Below, piece after piece: positions 11,646 to 24,640 of a stretch of 64,000 bases of DNA. The stretch lies in contig CACVBU010000274.1 of the NCBI GenBank assembly GCA_902728285.1, positions 834,942 to 898,941 on the forward strand, read 5' to 3'. The notes beneath the pieces are model-generated. The model had not been told where the DNA came from and did not search any database. It saw only the letters and a program-made list of their open reading frames with translations. The translations under genes and the position numbers were made by a program. The number at the start of each line of letters is the position of its first letter. Within the stretch, counting starts at the first letter, position 1. The stretch is from Clytia hemisphaerica (taxonomy: Eukaryota > Cnidaria > Hydrozoa > Leptothecata > Clytiidae).

Positions 11646-13055
11646 ACGAGTTTCCAATTATTTCCTTTTTTTGAATACTTTGAATTTATTTTTTTCCAAT
11701 TCTATTAAAATTTGATAACTTAACTTTCTTTGTAATTGTTTTATTGTAATTTGGTGAGGTTTTAATTAAATTTGGTTGAGTGGGTCAAAGAATATGATTG
11801 GTTTGGCCATGATTGGAGGTTGGATAGATGTACGATTGCCGTGGTTATTTTTGTATTCGCTGAATTCTGTCATCACAGTGTAGTATAAGAGTGCTTACTC
11901 CTCAAATTTAATTCACAAGCTTTTTACATTGGATTGCATAATTGCCACCGGAGGAAGCCTAAAGCTTCTGAGGATGGTATTCATAGCTTCACGCATAAGG
12001 AAGTTGGGCAAACATCTCACAATTTTGTGCGCGTTTTCAGTATTTTAGCTCCGCTTAACGGTAGCATTCTTATCTTACGGTCTCTCTATTGTTTTATCAT
12101 CATCAAAAAGACTTTTCCGGAGTTATTTTGATCTGATTACTCATTTTGAAATGTCAGTTTGTCTTTTTCTTATTCCTGGAGAGTTAAATGAATCTAAGGA
12201 AATTCCCTTTTCTGGGAAATTCCCTTTTTAAACCACAAGTAGTTATTAAGCGCTCTTCATAGGTTAAAAATATTACTCTACTCAAAGTAACCGAACAGTT
12301 CTGTTGCTAAACGTGTACATTACTAAAATAACATATGCAGAGCAGTATCTTCACTTCTCTGTAATTTCTGAAATATGAGGTTCAGATTCTTGTTAATTTG
12401 TTCTTGGGTTTTGGCCAAATTTCAGCCTCGTATTCTTATGAAATTGTTCTTATAAAAAACGTGTAAGACAAGGCACGGATGTCAATCTAAGTAGACCACA
12501 GCGATCTACTTTTGGATAGAACTTTTGTAGAAAAATTTATCAATCAACAAAAAATTTTTGTTTTATCCATATTGTATTTATGATCTGGTCCTTCAGTCAA
12601 AATTTTAGGTCTGTAGCACCACTAGAGTCGGAATTATGTGAACTCCGATTTGCAGGATCTGAGAGGGAATTTCTAGGGATTTTGAGGGATCTGACAAAAC
12701 GAAAGTGCTCTGTTTCAAGAAACCTTATTATAGTTTTCGAAAATGTTGGATTGTAGTCTATTTCGTACATCAATTTATACTAAATACACAAATTTCCAAC
12801 TTCATTCCACTATTAAAACTCGAGTTATTAAAATAAACGAGTCAAAGTTTCCCCGATTTTTCATACTTCCAGCACCAGATCACCGTGGACTGTAAATCAC
12901 TCCCTTGACACATTTGTTAGCATTTGAAAGAATTTTGTTTCAGATGAGAGGTCACTCTTAACAACAAAAATTACTGTAGGGCTAAGATCATTCCTTTTGA
13001 ACGCAAATTCAACTCTATGTGTTCGTTTTGCTGCAGTGGCACCTTAATGAAAGTT
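11646..13055. other. AT-rich intergenic DNA
   Basis: No exon with convincing splice sites or recognisable peptide was seen. The plus-strand open stretch 11934-12131 has no supporting features. Confidence 0.35.
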
Positions 13056-13059
13056 ATGG

Positions 13060-13490
13060 CTAGTATAACAAAAGCAAGACACTGTCCCGATATGAAATAT
13101 GTGTCTGATATGGTTAGTTGGAAAAAATCTCAAAACTTAATAAGCAGGGGTGGGGTTGGAATAAAAATGGCGGGGGTGGGGTTGGAATAAAAATGTCCTG
13201 GGTTGAAAATTTATTTTAAAGAAGATAATACAGCAGAATTAGGACAAAAGAGGGAATAGGTACCTGATATTTTCGAAAAATTAATAAGCGGGGGGCGGCT
13301 ATTAGGTACCCGAGAGTAAGAACATTTAAAAGCTTTCCGGACTCTAAAACACCCAATTTTTTAGGAAAATGGCAGAAAACACCCATAAAATAGTGAAAAT
13401 AAGAACATTATAAAAACTTTTTTTGGCTTAAAATTTAAAAAGGCTCCCGGAGGCTTCAAACATTTTGTGTTCTCATAAAAAAAACCGTGT
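13060..13490. repeat. Mosaic of small repeats
   Basis: 13063-13115 is a fragment of the dispersed repeat found at 19.9, 20.3 and 31.1 kb (GACACTGTCCCGATATGAAA). It is followed by G-rich, AATAAGCGGGG-containing sequence like the Tc1-type MITE at 19958, and from about 13310 by the TAAGAACATTTAAAAGCTTT repeat that recurs at 38.1 and 39.4 kb. Confidence 0.55.
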
Positions 13491-13499
13491 AATGCACTG

Positions 13500-14064
13500 G
13501 AAATTATATTGGAGATGTTTAGCTTTTTAAGGTTATGTCACGAAACTCAGCAATCCTTTTTTTAGAAGACCTTGTTTCAGAGGAGAGAGGCTGAAAATAG
13601 CATTAAAAAATTATGAAATTCTTCACGGAATAAACAAAGAAAGGAGCATTTTGAAATGCAAGGTCTAGAAAAAAAATCAGTTTCATTCTAGATTTCCTGT
13701 TTTTCAAAGTTTGGAATAATATATATCTATATATTAATAGCCGTAGTCTGTATGTCTGTTTTCTGTTTTCTGTTTTCTGTCTGTGTGTCACTTTCGATTT
13801 CGCAAGCAATGTTTTTATTCTCGATAAGTTTGTTTTGATTGACAGATCGGATAGAGCCTGTTTTAGACTTTATTCAGTCTTTGTTTTGAAAAGGCCCATC
13901 TACATTTAGTAATTGTAATTTCTGCCAAGACTTGCCCGCACTGTTTTTCTCTTTTCTTTTGTTCTAAATGTTTTCGAATGTATTTGACGATCGTATTTAT
14001 TAATAACATTCGAATTCTTTTCAAAACAAAACAACCTTTTATAGAAAATCAAATGCAAATCAAA
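13500..14064. other. AT-rich DNA with a short microsatellite
   Basis: A short GTTTTCT tandem run is present near 13757-13778. Nothing else was recognised. Confidence 0.35.
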
Positions 14065-14069
14065 ACCCC

Positions 14070-14665
14070 CAGGGGTTACGCAAACGGAGGGTACGGTATG
14101 TGCCGCCTTTAAGGGTACCTTTTTTGGATTTCCAAAGTCCCGCTAAAGATTGGAAAAATCAAATTTCAGTCCCACTAAGGGTCGGATAAATAGGAAAATT
14201 TTAACTTTTTCCTGAAAGATCGAACTTTGGTCAAAATTTGGTCAAATTTGTCCCGCTAGGGGTCGTAAAATTCCCAAAATTTTCCTTTGTTTTCTCCTTT
14301 TCAGTCCCGGTAAGGGTCCAAAGGTCGAAAGTCGGGCGGCACCCCATTATTTCTTGTGGTTGTCCCGCTTTTCCCTGAAGAATTGTAATTTCTACATTTC
14401 ACTCCTCCATGACATACAGTTTAAAAAATGGACCCTGTCGTTTCGGACGATTCTGGTACGGTATAAATCTAAAAGTAGACGGAAAATTGAAAAACTTGAT
14501 AATTTCCACCCTGAAAATTGTCAAAAATTACCAAAAGTCGACCCTGTCAGATAAGATTAGTAAATTTAAGACCCTGTCACCCTTCACAGCCTGAAAAAGG
14601 GACCCTTACCAGCGGCACGTCCCCGTACCCAATTTTGCTTAAGTAAGTGCCCCCCCCCCTCCGGG
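14070..14665. mobile_element. MITE, CGACCCTTAGCGGGACT family, copy 2
   Basis: The left end CCCCCAGGGGTTACGCAAACGG mirrors the right end that finishes in AAGTGCCCCCCCCC. The shared interior phrases GTCCCACTAAGGGTCGGA and CTTTAAGGGTACCTTTTTTGG run in inverse orientation to copy 1. Two overlapping plus-strand open stretches at 14354-14594 lie wholly inside it and are not genes. Confidence 0.65.
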
Positions 14666-14929
14666 CGGGACACTACACAATCAAAATATGGTTAAGAGAT
14701 GAGACACCCGGGGGAGGGCTAGAGTCATACTTTGAAGAGATTCCTTTTTTTAATATTTGATCGTGCTTTTAAGCCAGCTTCAACATCAAAAGGACTTTAA
14801 GTGCGTTCAGCTACAGCTTAACCAGCGTGCGACGCCGGGTACCGGCTAGTTCTATATAAAAACTTGTCAGCATTTTTGGGATACACTGTATTTCTACCCT
14901 CGTGAAATTTATAAAGTAGCAATATTTGG

Positions 14930-15210
14930 TGCACCGTTCCCACTGGAAAAATTGGCCAAAATATCATCCCCGGTGGATCTTCCAATTTCTGTCCCCACTG
15001 AAAATAATCAAATAAACCATCCTCTCTGCAAAATATTATGCTATTTTTCCCATCCCAACTGAATTCTCGGACTTGAAAACAAAAGAATTGAAATCCCCAG
15101 CCTAAAAACTATGGAAATATCAATCCCCATCGAGTTTGAGTCCGTTATTTTTATCCTATCACTGGTTGAAAAAATCCTAGCGGGTTTGTGATGAGAAGGG
15201 GCTATTCTGA
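14930..15210. mobile_element. ACACCCCCTTCTCACAGACC element, truncated left end
   Basis: It carries GTTCCCACTGGAAAAATTGG, CCCACTGAAAATAATCAAAT and GCAAAATATTATGCTATTTT, all shared with the family, and a worn right end GGTTTGTGATGAGAAGGGG. The left terminal repeat is missing. Its intact centre (around 15025) is the empty-site reference for the 5.7 kb insertion. Confidence 0.7.
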
Positions 15211-15571
15211 ATGTATTATAATTATGTTCCAAGTAAATCAATGCAAAGAACCCCCTATTAAATTGATACTCGAATCGGATCAATTTAGCGTTACACCACT
15301 GAAATATTTCCTCCATTTCGTTTATATCTTTTTGGATAATCTCAAATGATGGAAAACCACACAATTCCTTGGAAAAAATAATAATGACATTGTTTCTTAA
15401 AAAGGCATTTTCCACAACAGTGTGGGCTTTTTCGAACATCTATCATTCGAATTATTTCCCAGTGTTCGTCAAGAGTACAATACTCTCTATAATTCGACTT
15501 TCCGTTCGAGCTCGAATAAGTGAGAGTTAAATTTACTTTCATAACCCGAACTAAAAGTGCCATGTCTCTGC

Positions 15572-18500
15572 TCAAATAATCTTGTAAACAAGCTTCAAAA
15601 TCAAATATGCCACGATCTCAATCAATGAGATAAATGAAGATCCGATGACCAGCCCAATAAAACCACCAATCTCACATGCCATTTGATCCCAAGCATAGAC
15701 AGCTTTCTCTTCCATGATTTTATACGAATCAACAAATTGATATTGAAGTCCAATAGAATAGACTAGTGTTCTGTTATTTTGACGTCTCTTATAAAGACGT
15801 CCAGCTTTACTTTCTGAGAACGTGGTTATGGTTGTAAGATCCATACTAACGCAACCAAGAGTACACGAATAGACCTCTTTCACTTCCCGGTTTTGGTTAC
15901 TCATGATACATTGAGCTATCTGGATGCTGGTCTTATTCTCTGACTTGTACTTGTATTTTTGTTTGATATCTTTGGGAATAAATTTATCAACATAATCATA
16001 AACAGCACCACAGATTTTATAAATCTCTATAAATTGGTTCGATTCAATGCAAGAGCGTCTTGAATAGGCACCAGGAAATATATCCGCACCTTTTTCATCT
16101 GAACAATTCGAAGGATACGGACTTTTAAGTCGTTTAACAATCGTTTTGTCAAGTTTTATTTGATAACCTTTGAAAGAATCGATCTCTAAGCTCTTGGTGA
16201 AATCAACTTCAGTAATTGTTGGATTATGAGGCATTGCCTTCATCTCAACATCGTATAAATCACGGTCACGAGGCACCTGGAACTGGAACTCAATATCGAC
16301 GTGGCCGTACATATCCGATAAGGTCCCTTCCGGATTTAAGACCAAGCAGGTCCCATTTACCGACGTTAGCGATTTCAAATATTTCGGTGATAAACAGTTT
16401 TTACCTCCCCATGTTTTACATCTAGTGACATTGAATATCCCGTTATTCCAAAATCGGTTTCTAACATGATGAATCGGGTTTATGGGGAGAGATCGGTTTC
16501 GACAATTTAGCGGTATTTCATTTCTTCTGGTGATAATTTCTTTGATCGGTATGGAACAGTATGCGAAATAGTTTCGATCGAAAGAATGCTTCTCACAAAT
16601 GGTCAAGCTTGGGAAATGGTTAACGTCACTGATCATCGAACTGATTTCGGTATAGACATCATAATTCAAATATTTGCGAATGAGACCTGAATGAATCGAA
16701 GAAATTGATATAGTTAGAGTGGAACCTCCCAATTTACTTGATCTACACTTTATATCATTAAAAGAACAATAGTAATAAATTCATCGTGAATTTCCTTGTT
16801 CAAAATTGATAAAAATCTATCCAATACCAGTCGCTATTACACTGGAATCAATTAATATTACACTCAAAGAAAGATCTAAAATCTCTGTCTCCCTGTATTT
16901 ATTTTATTCCCATTTCTATGTTTTGGTATCCTTTCCTTAATGCAGGCGAATAAACTGCTTCAATTCAATTCAATTGATTAAATGTTTTGTTTTTAAATTT
17001 AAGAATGATATCGTTTGCTTACTCATCAATTTTAATTTACACGGATGTGGAGCAAGATTGATCAGAAAAAGAAAAACATTTTTTTTGCTTATTCAGCACG
17101 AAATCGAACACAATATGAAACGGGAACACTTATGTAAAACAAAAAACTATTAAATTTTTCCTTCTGTCGTCAAAAGTTTCTCAAAACTCAATTTGCTTGT
17201 AAGCTTCTAATGGCATAATAATTAATGCAAATTTAAAAACGAATTTCCAACCTTTCCGATTTCATTTGGAAAATATAAGGAGCATTCCACCCCAAGAAAC
17301 CCTCCCAAAGTTCCATCCTCCTCCACCTGTTTATTCGTGTAATACCCGAAGGTGTACTAGGTTCGCGGGATCACGTGTATGTACCACGTGACACATCACG
17401 TGTATGTACCACGTGCCATCCCTTTCCTTTATATACTTAAAGTAGACCGTTTCATTCGATGTTTATCCAGAGTCTCTATAATAAATCCATGGTTTAAAAG
17501 TCTAGAACGTCAGAATGTCAGTGCTTTAAGAACTTGAAGAAAATTGAGTGCCTCGAAATGACTTCCTGATTATTCTGAAAAATCATTACTGGTATTAGTA
17601 AATAAATATTCAAACTGCATTCTGTGAACATTCCATTCGAAAAACAACAGTATTGAGGTAACAGTAAACATTCAAAGTTTAACATCTGAAAATTAGTTCT
17701 TTTAAAAAAATGTGTGTTATTTGGTCCTAAATTTATAAAATTTTATTTGGAATTTATAAAACTATACTTCAAATAAGGTAATGAGAGAGGATAGTTAGAA
17801 AAAGTTGAGACTTGAAAATTAACTGTTCTTCAATTGAATATTATAAACACTTTTAAGGTTAAGGATTTTCTTACCTTCGACTTAGTTCTTATGAACCACG
17901 GAGACACAGATAGATATACATTTTTGGAAAGTTTTAAAAAGGTAGGGGAAATCAAAATTACATGGGTGCCAATTCTTTTTCGGGCACTTTTGTGTGTTTT
18001 TGGGACAAATATGATGGTCTCAGGCAAAAACTATAGGTTCAAAATTTAATGAAAATTTTAGCTTGAGAAAAGAGAAATCTGTTGTATATTTTTGGAATGG
18101 CTGAAAAACACTATTTTTAAGGGTCAATATCTTGAGTTGAGTTTTTTTAGAGCTTTCCAAAAATATACAACAGGTCTCTCTTTTCTCAAGCTAAACTTTT
18201 CATAAAATTGGTGGGGCTATTCGCGAAATTTTGTGCATTTTGCGAGAATTTAATTTCGCGAATCAGTATTATCAACTTATTTCACTGAAATTAATTTTCG
18301 CGAAATCGGAATTTGTTTGAGCAGAAAAGCCATAAATACGAGTGAGAAACTCTTTTTGTTTCTATGGTAAAATGGGTGAAAAACTTTAAAGAAAATGAAA
18401 AACAAAATTGTTTCTATGGAATTAGCCCAAAAGATCATTTAATTTCGCAAATTTTTGGAAATTCGCGAAAATCGCGAAAATTTCGCTTTTGCTGGGCCTT

Positions 18501-20829
18501 CACGCCCAACGGGCTTCTTGTTTTTTGTTAAAAGTGTCAAGAAACCCAAAACAAAAGTTTTATTTTCAAAATCCCTTAACAAATTTTCTGACTATGGTCA
18601 GAGCCCTTAATAAATCCAAGGGATAAATATTTGATTTCTCTTGTAAGGACAAGAAGACGGGAGATTCAGCCAAAATACAGCGAAACTAAATTATCCACGT
18701 CTTGTAAAATAGACGTCACTATAATCCAAAATAGTATCAGAGAAAAATATGATTAGATTTATTTTCGGAAATGTCAATTGAAAACGTCTTTTAGATGCTA
18801 ATCCTGTAAACGGAATATTTTCCCTTTCCTTGTTTTCAGAGAAAAAGATCACACTCCCTTTTGAGGGTCCTATGGGAAGGGTTCATCATAAATATTCTAA
18901 ATTTTCGCGAGAAGAAATTTTCGCGGAATTTAATTTCGCGAATTTAGGCTTAATTCGTTTTTGGTCTTTTTAGGGCAAAATAGGGCTTTTCGTAGGCAAA
19001 TAATTCCCTAAACCGCGAAATTAAATTCCGTGAAACTTTTGAAATCGGCTCATTCGCGAAATTAAATTCCGCGAAAAGTTCTTCTCGCGAAAATTAAGAA
19101 TATTCATGATGATTGGAAAAACACCATTCTTATAAGAAAAGCGTGTAACTTTTGCATTACAATTTTTGAAATCTACTTGATACTCTGTTTCGATTGATGT
19201 ACAATTCAAAGGGATTTAAAGCAAAACCGAGGCCACAGGAGCGAATTTCAAAAAGTTCAAATTTTCTATATCTGAAAAAAGGGTTCGTTAGTTAACAGGG
19301 TTCCGTGAAAATTTTAATTATTACAGTAATCGCACGATGGGTTATTTTTTCGCATTTGGCGCCCCTTCAAAGAAAGGAATTAATCGACCGCCGGAGGCGG
19401 TTTCTTTCATAGTAGTACGCTAATCTCGTTTTGCCTTGGCTCATTACTTTGTCTACCATTTACTTTCGGTTTTTTACTAGATTACCCAGGCGTTTCTCTT
19501 TTTTTCCCTGAATGTTCTTTTATTCGGAATTGAATAATCGAGACATGAAAAATGACTATATTGTAATCTGTTTTCAATGAATAATCTAAAATGTAATGGA
19601 GATGACATGTAAGCGTTAATAATGCGCGCGCTCTTTCACAAGCGTGATGCGTGATGGAAGGCGGTCGTTTCAGTGTGGTTTACATCCACACTGTGACCTA
19701 ATCGTTAATTGCATTCTGTAGAGAGCAATTAATCGTTGATCACACTCTTCAATGAAGCGCCAATGTTTACAAAATAGAGTTTAATATTATTTAATAATTA
19801 AAGGTCTGTTTTTAAATAGGAGTGATATCGTTTGCTTACTCATCCATGTTAATTCGTAAGCTTTTTCACATTGGATTGACACGGATGTGGAGCAAGATTG
19901 GTCAGAAAGAGGAAAAGAAAAACATTTTTTGCTTTATATCAGCATAATATAACAATACTCTTGTCTCCCGAATAGACGGGGGGGGGGGAGGGTCCGAATA
20001 AGCAGGGGGTAGGAAGATTTTCTAAATTGTAATAAGCGGGGGGGGGGGGGATGGAATAAGAGGGGGGGGGGTAATTTAAAGACATAATTTTTTTTAACTG
20101 ATATCAATTTCAACAACAAAAAAGAAACTTTAGCAAATAAACACGTAAAATAAGAACCAATACTAACAAAAAGGAAAATTTTAACAAGTTTAAGGTCTAT
20201 CTACACTGTAATGAAATATTGAATTATTCGAATTTAATTAGCGGGGGGGGGGCGGCGGTCCTAATAAGAGCGGGGTGGATGGATTTTTTTTCTCTTAACA
20301 ATTAGCGGGGGGCGTCTATTCGGGAGACAAGAGTAGGCAGACACTGTCCTGACATGAAATATGTGTCTGATATGAAACGGGAACACTCATGTAAAGATAA
20401 AACCTTTAATTAATAACAAAAAAATTCACTCGTGCAATTATTCTCGTTATCGTGTGATTACATATACTAATTATAGAAATAAATCAGATTACCTTGTATT
20501 ATGACGATCGAAAGACAAACGCCACCTGTTAACATTAACATCCAAAAGAATGATTCAATCCGTGATCCGTTGAAGACGCGCGTCAAACCGTGAACGCTGA
20601 AGTTGTTGACATATTCTTCGATTTTCTTACGTATAAGATGTTTGAATGTGATGTTTCCTTCATGAAATTCCTCAGGTTTACCATTATTTTGTGACGTTGT
20701 AGTGGAAGGACTGCCAGTTTTGCTTTGGTTCTCTGTAGAAAAGAGCATTTCAGAATGGTGTACTTTATAAGAAACTTTAAGGCTCGGCGGTTGTTGATTA
20801 AAAAAGCAAGCCTTTAATAGTTCCTCCAT
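15572..20829 (-). CDS. DEG/ENaC family sodium channel subunit
   Basis: Two exons, 20829-20493 and 16686-15572, join in frame across a GT-AG intron (donor GTAATC, acceptor TTCATTCAG) into 483 residues. Seen: a cytosolic N-terminus with the gating His-Gly at residues 80-81 (NNFSVHGLTRVF), a first membrane segment about 92-112, the post-TM1 motif FPSLTIC at 137-143, a cysteine-rich extracellular domain, and a second membrane segment with the Gly-Ser-Ser selectivity triplet at 461-463. These are hallmarks of degenerin/epithelial/acid-sensing channels, trimeric Na+ channels of the plasma membrane gated by peptides, protons or force. The start is set by an in-frame TGA directly before the ATG. The C-terminal tail is short (ends KLVYKII). 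Which subfamily and which stimulus cannot be told from sequence. The 3.8 kb intron holds several MITEs and an E-box cluster. Confidence 0.93.
16980..17150 (+). repeat. Dispersed host repeat, copy 1
   Basis: Shares GTTTGCTTACTCATC, ACGGATGTGGAGCAAGATTG and ATATGAAACGGGAACAC with the copies at about 19800-20400 (plus) and 31115-31335 (minus). Confidence 0.7.
17371..17441 (+). promoter_or_regulatory. Four-E-box cluster followed by a TATA-like site
   Basis: Four CACGTG sites at 17372, 17385, 17397 and 17410 form a 25 bp direct duplication; TTTATATACTTAA follows at about 17429. CACGTG is the target of bHLH factors such as Myc/Max, USF and Clock families. It lies inside the channel gene's intron, so it may be an intronic enhancer, an unseen promoter, or part of a repeat. 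Confidence 0.4.
18210..18505. repeat. TTCGCG-rich MITE-like repeat
   Basis: Contains GCGAGAATTTAATTTCGCGA near its left side and inverse-oriented TTCGCGAAAATCGCGAAAAT at its right, like the element at 2094-2445. Exact ends are unclear. Confidence 0.5.
18893..19109. mobile_element. Short MITE, TTCGCG family
   Basis: An inverted pair: ATATTCTAAATTTTCGCGAG on the left against CGCGAAAATTAAGAATAT on the right, with CGCGGAATTTAATTTCGCG inside each arm. Confidence 0.75.
19800..20405 (+). repeat. Dispersed host repeat, copy 2, interrupted
   Basis: The second copy of the repeat seen at 16980 and 31115, split by the Tc1-like MITE at 19958-20333. The two halves join without loss when compared with the 31.1 kb copy. 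Confidence 0.75.
19958..20333. mobile_element. Tc1/mariner-type MITE with TA duplication
   Basis: Perfect 21 bp terminal inverted repeats start CTCTTGTCTCCCGAATAGAC. TA flanks both ends (19956-19957 and 20334-20335), and the minus-strand relative at 31181-31190 carries the unoccupied site with a single TA. The interior is built of AATAAGCGGGGGG tracts and has no ORF. Confidence 0.9.
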
Positions 20830-21935
20830 TCATTCATTTAGTTCTTTTTCTAGGGTTTTTCTTCTTTGTAGGAAGAAAAACCAGAGGGCATTTTAATTTA
20901 TAAGCGAAAGTAAATATTTCTGATGCTCACATTTTGTTACTTTTCCAAACTTTTAGACTGGAATGGTTGTTCTGACTTTTTCAGAATTGTAATCTTCGAA
21001 TAATATCAATGAGCACAAAATTGCAACTTTGCCGTGATTGCAGACATCAACCTACCTATTTTTTTACTTGGTTAAGCACAGCTTCCCTTAAAATCTCATG
21101 ATTGACTAGGACTTTGAAATTTTGGCCATAGATAGATAATTTGCAAGATTTTGGTTCGACCACCTTTCACTTTTGTATTTTACAGACCAGAATGTAGGGA
21201 CTTGACTAAAACCATTTACTGACTGATTGGCTTGTTCAATTTGACTTAAATTTGTTCCTGAAGGTTGATTTATCAAACGAAAGAGACTTGCAACAGAAAA
21301 ATTCGGTCACGAGTATTTTTGTGGTGTATTATCTAAGATATGCTACGTTTTCTTTACTGCACTTCTAGTACAAAGAAACCTAAAAAGGGGAATGAATGGA
21401 ATAGAATAGGTATTAAGTTTCGTAATTTCGAAATCTGATGTTGCATTACTTGAAAACAAAAAAAGTCTGAAAAAAGAAGATGATATTTTTATCCACTTTC
21501 CTCAATTTTTGTAGAATAGAAAAGATGAAAAACAGCTTTATCGCTGTTTGTTAGTGCCCGCATTTTGACTTTTTATCTTTTAGGCTATTTCATTACCTTG
21601 TTTTTTCCTGTTAAGGTATGGTGATATTTCGAAATATGAGGGAAGGTGAAGAAAAAAATATATCTTGAATATAGATTTTGCATTTGGAGGCTTTCTCAGG
21701 AGTTTTGACCCAAAAATTCTACTATAGAGTCTAGTTCTAGCTGAAATTTGGTTTTTGATGATTTTTATGTCTAGTGAAGTACTAAGTCTGCGATCGCAGT
21801 CGGTAGCGACCCAAAGGCTCCTCTTTCAATAGCTATTTACTCGACTCCTTTCACCCTGGATTGCGTCATTTACCCTTGATCCTTCTCTTAAATTGGCGTC
21901 AAGCAGAGAGATTTTTGTACTATGTGGGTCTTTAA
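20830..21935. other. Upstream region of the channel gene
   Basis: AT-rich; no clear TATA box or further exon could be pinned down. The channel gene's 5' untranslated sequence and promoter must lie here or further right. Confidence 0.3.
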
Positions 21936-21937
21936 GT

Positions 21938-22010
21938 GTGACCCAACCAGGGATCGAACCCACAGCCTTGCGCACCGTACCCGAACGCTCTACCTTTGAA
22001 CTAGCAATAG
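21938..22010 (-). repeat. tRNA-derived SINE head
   Basis: On the minus strand the sequence reads like a tRNA gene with an A-box-like stretch (AGTTCAAAGGTAGAGCG) and a B-box (GGTTCGATCCC), but the acceptor arms do not pair convincingly. This is typical of a SINE rather than a working tRNA gene. Confidence 0.6.
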
Positions 22011-22229
22011 ACTGGGAATACTTGACGAGGTCGCCATCTTGGAAGAAAAACACAAAAATTCAAGACAATTAAAAACTGCTTCAATTCCCAAAAACAATAA
22101 GAATTTGGCCGAACCTTCAACAGTCACTAAGCAATGGCCCCGTAGAAAATCACCGCCGCTTTGGCGCCCTGTAAATAGTTAAAGCCAAACAATCGCCACA
22201 AAATGAACGCCAATCATAAACATTCTCAT

Positions 22230-22375
22230 TGGAACCCAATGCACCATGTCTTCCACGGACCCAACAATTGATTGACGTATTTACTGATTTTACGTCACCA
22301 AAAACCAATCAGCTATTGGGTCCCTGATGTAATGTCAGAAGACATTGCAATGGTGCATATTATGAATAATAATGC
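22230..22375. mobile_element. Small MITE with ATGCACCA ends
   Basis: CCCAATGCACCATGTCTTCC on the left is mirrored by GACATTGCAATGGTGCATAT on the right, with an inner hairpin around GGACCCAACAATTG / CTATTGGGTCC. It resembles the insertion at 55382-55540. Confidence 0.5.
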
Positions 22376-22561
22376 GGTCTTAATTTTTTTGGCTGAACAA
22401 CCAGGTAAGTGCATTAGCGTGGTTTGAGCGGAATGGATGATATGTATCAGATTAGAAACAGCTGGGTAAAGGTTTGGAGACACGAGAATTTTTTTTCGCG
22501 TTGGTGCAATCATGAACATATAAACGACTGGACATATATCTTTAATTGTCTCTTTGAAGCG

Positions 22562-23130
22562 AGCTTCGTTGCCGCCTGTATTTCAAAATTGCTATAAAAA
22601 ATCCGACAATATTCCGTCGTAATTTTATTTCTTTGAATTGTTTAGGTAAAATGATTGATAGAGCTTGAATATTACTCCTATCCTAATGCACAAAAAAATT
22701 ATTTTCAAATTTTTTCACGAGTTTGCAATATATTCTATCAACATTTTCAACTCTGAAATGCAGAATTTCAACTGCGTGTATACTTTTGAATCCCTTTTGT
22801 CACTCCAATAATTTTTTTTATGACTTGAAAAAAATAGCTTGCCAAAGTTGAGAACCTGTGTAATAAGAATATCGAAATTAGAATGTGACACTCTCTAAAT
22901 TAATTAGACACTTTTAAGTCAAAATTTGGAAATATTAGTCGGAGTTTTGACAAGCTGACGATGATTTTGCCTCTGTTATCTTTGTTATGATATAGATAAA
23001 AGACTTGAGAAAAGTAGAACAACAAAGACTTTTGTCGAAATTTTGACGTTGTTAGCAAGGTATTCCCAAGAGGTATACCATCAGAATTTATTGTTTCATT
23101 TGATGATTTTAACGAGGCGGCAACGAAGCT
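22562..23130. mobile_element. MITE with AGCTTCGTTGCCGCCT ends
   Basis: Inverted ends AGCTTCGTTGCCGCCT and AGGCGGCAACGAAGCT bound about 570 bp of AT-rich, non-coding sequence. Confidence 0.75.
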
Positions 23131-24634
23131 AGCAGTATTATCTTCAAAAATACAAAGGAGATGGATGTCCAGTCGTTGATATGTTCATGGTGCAATACAA
23201 CATGCTATATCCCAACAACACAAGAAAAAAAAGTGGTTTTTTTTGTTCCATGGGACAGAACGTGAGGGGAATACCCAAAAGACACGCTGATTTTGTCCCT
23301 GGGACAATGGGACAAAAGTGAGATTTCACATTTATTGGTAGAAAGAAAAATAGGGTGGAGACACGAGAAAGCGTTTCAGGTTGGTGGGATAGAGCATGTT
23401 CCATTGTTGCAAAAAGCATTTCGTGTCCCCAAGCCTTAAGTATTTTTCTGTTTTAGAGGGCATTTAAGAAAGGAAGGATCAGAAAATCTACAGGCTTTTC
23501 ATACCTTTCACAATATGCGAGTGACCTTTATTATTGACGATGCACTCCTTCGGTGATTTGTTGCCATTAGTTACTTGTCTTTTATTTGCCATCATTTCAG
23601 TGAAGTAGCAATGTATCCAACTCTCGCTCGCTCTCCGATGGTTGATATAAAATAACAAGTTGATCATTTTCACACCAAAAATGTTATAAATCATTTCGTC
23701 CAATATCTCTTCAATCCAAATATATAAAAAAACTGTATTCAAAGAAATTATATTGGAAAGAGGATTTGTCTACTATATGTTCTTAAAATTCTGTATGTAT
23801 AATAAAATCTTTTAATAAGTTGTTTTCTTCGCTTTCAAAACTATTATAGTAAGTTGGTCAGTTTTTCTTCAATCGAAAGAAGTTAATTTTCTTCATTTTC
23901 GAGATTGTTATTTTTAAACAGGTTTTGTCCGTCAAGATAAATAGGAGATTCTTAATCAAGATAAACTCCATTTTTGTGAAGACTAAATGACCCAACTAAC
24001 AAGAAGCTCGTCTAAGAAAGTATATCTGACAAAGCAGAAAGCATTTCAAAAAAAAGAAAGAAAACCCCCTCTCAGACGAAAATATCATTCACAATTAAAA
24101 TCAGATTGATTTAAGGTCAAATTATTTCGATATTTATTTCCCGTCAAAATATCAGAATATAATTGAGAGAAATATGAATTTTTGAGTTTTTTTTTGCGAA
24201 TAGTTATCGCGTTTAGGATATCTCAAATGAACATTTTCAATAGATTCGTTAGTCTATAAGTATTTTGACTCTCTCCAGAGTTCTCTTAAGGAAATATTCA
24301 CACAAAAAGTCCTATATATGAAATGGAAATTAAAAAAACATTAACTACAGAATGTCAAAAAAACTATAGAATAACACATTAGAGTCGTAAAAAATGATAA
24401 ATAAAAAATATTAGTCCCAAATAAAATAACATATAACTGAACATTAAAATTCGTCTCAGTCTTATTATTAAATAGTAGACCTAACTTAGAGTAGGAAAAG
24501 TACTTAGACAGACATGAATCGATGGTAAAATTAAAGATCCATGTGCAAATCAAGCGTTGCATCGAAATTAGAATATGCTATAGGCTTAAGAATTTGTCAT
24601 CTAAAATCCAAGTCGAAGAGGAATTTGCTAACAG
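23131..24634. other. AT-rich intergenic DNA
   Basis: Minus-strand open stretches at 23144-23419 and 23488-23742 show no recognisable family or splice context. GGAGACACGAGAA at about 22478 and 23352 marks a small related repeat. Confidence 0.35.
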
Positions 24635-24640
24635 GTTATA

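Noticed and set aside
15041..15575. Two minus-strand ORFs right behind the channel gene
   Set aside because: They follow the channel's stop codon in other frames, overlap a MITE, and show no DEG/ENaC or other recognisable sequence.
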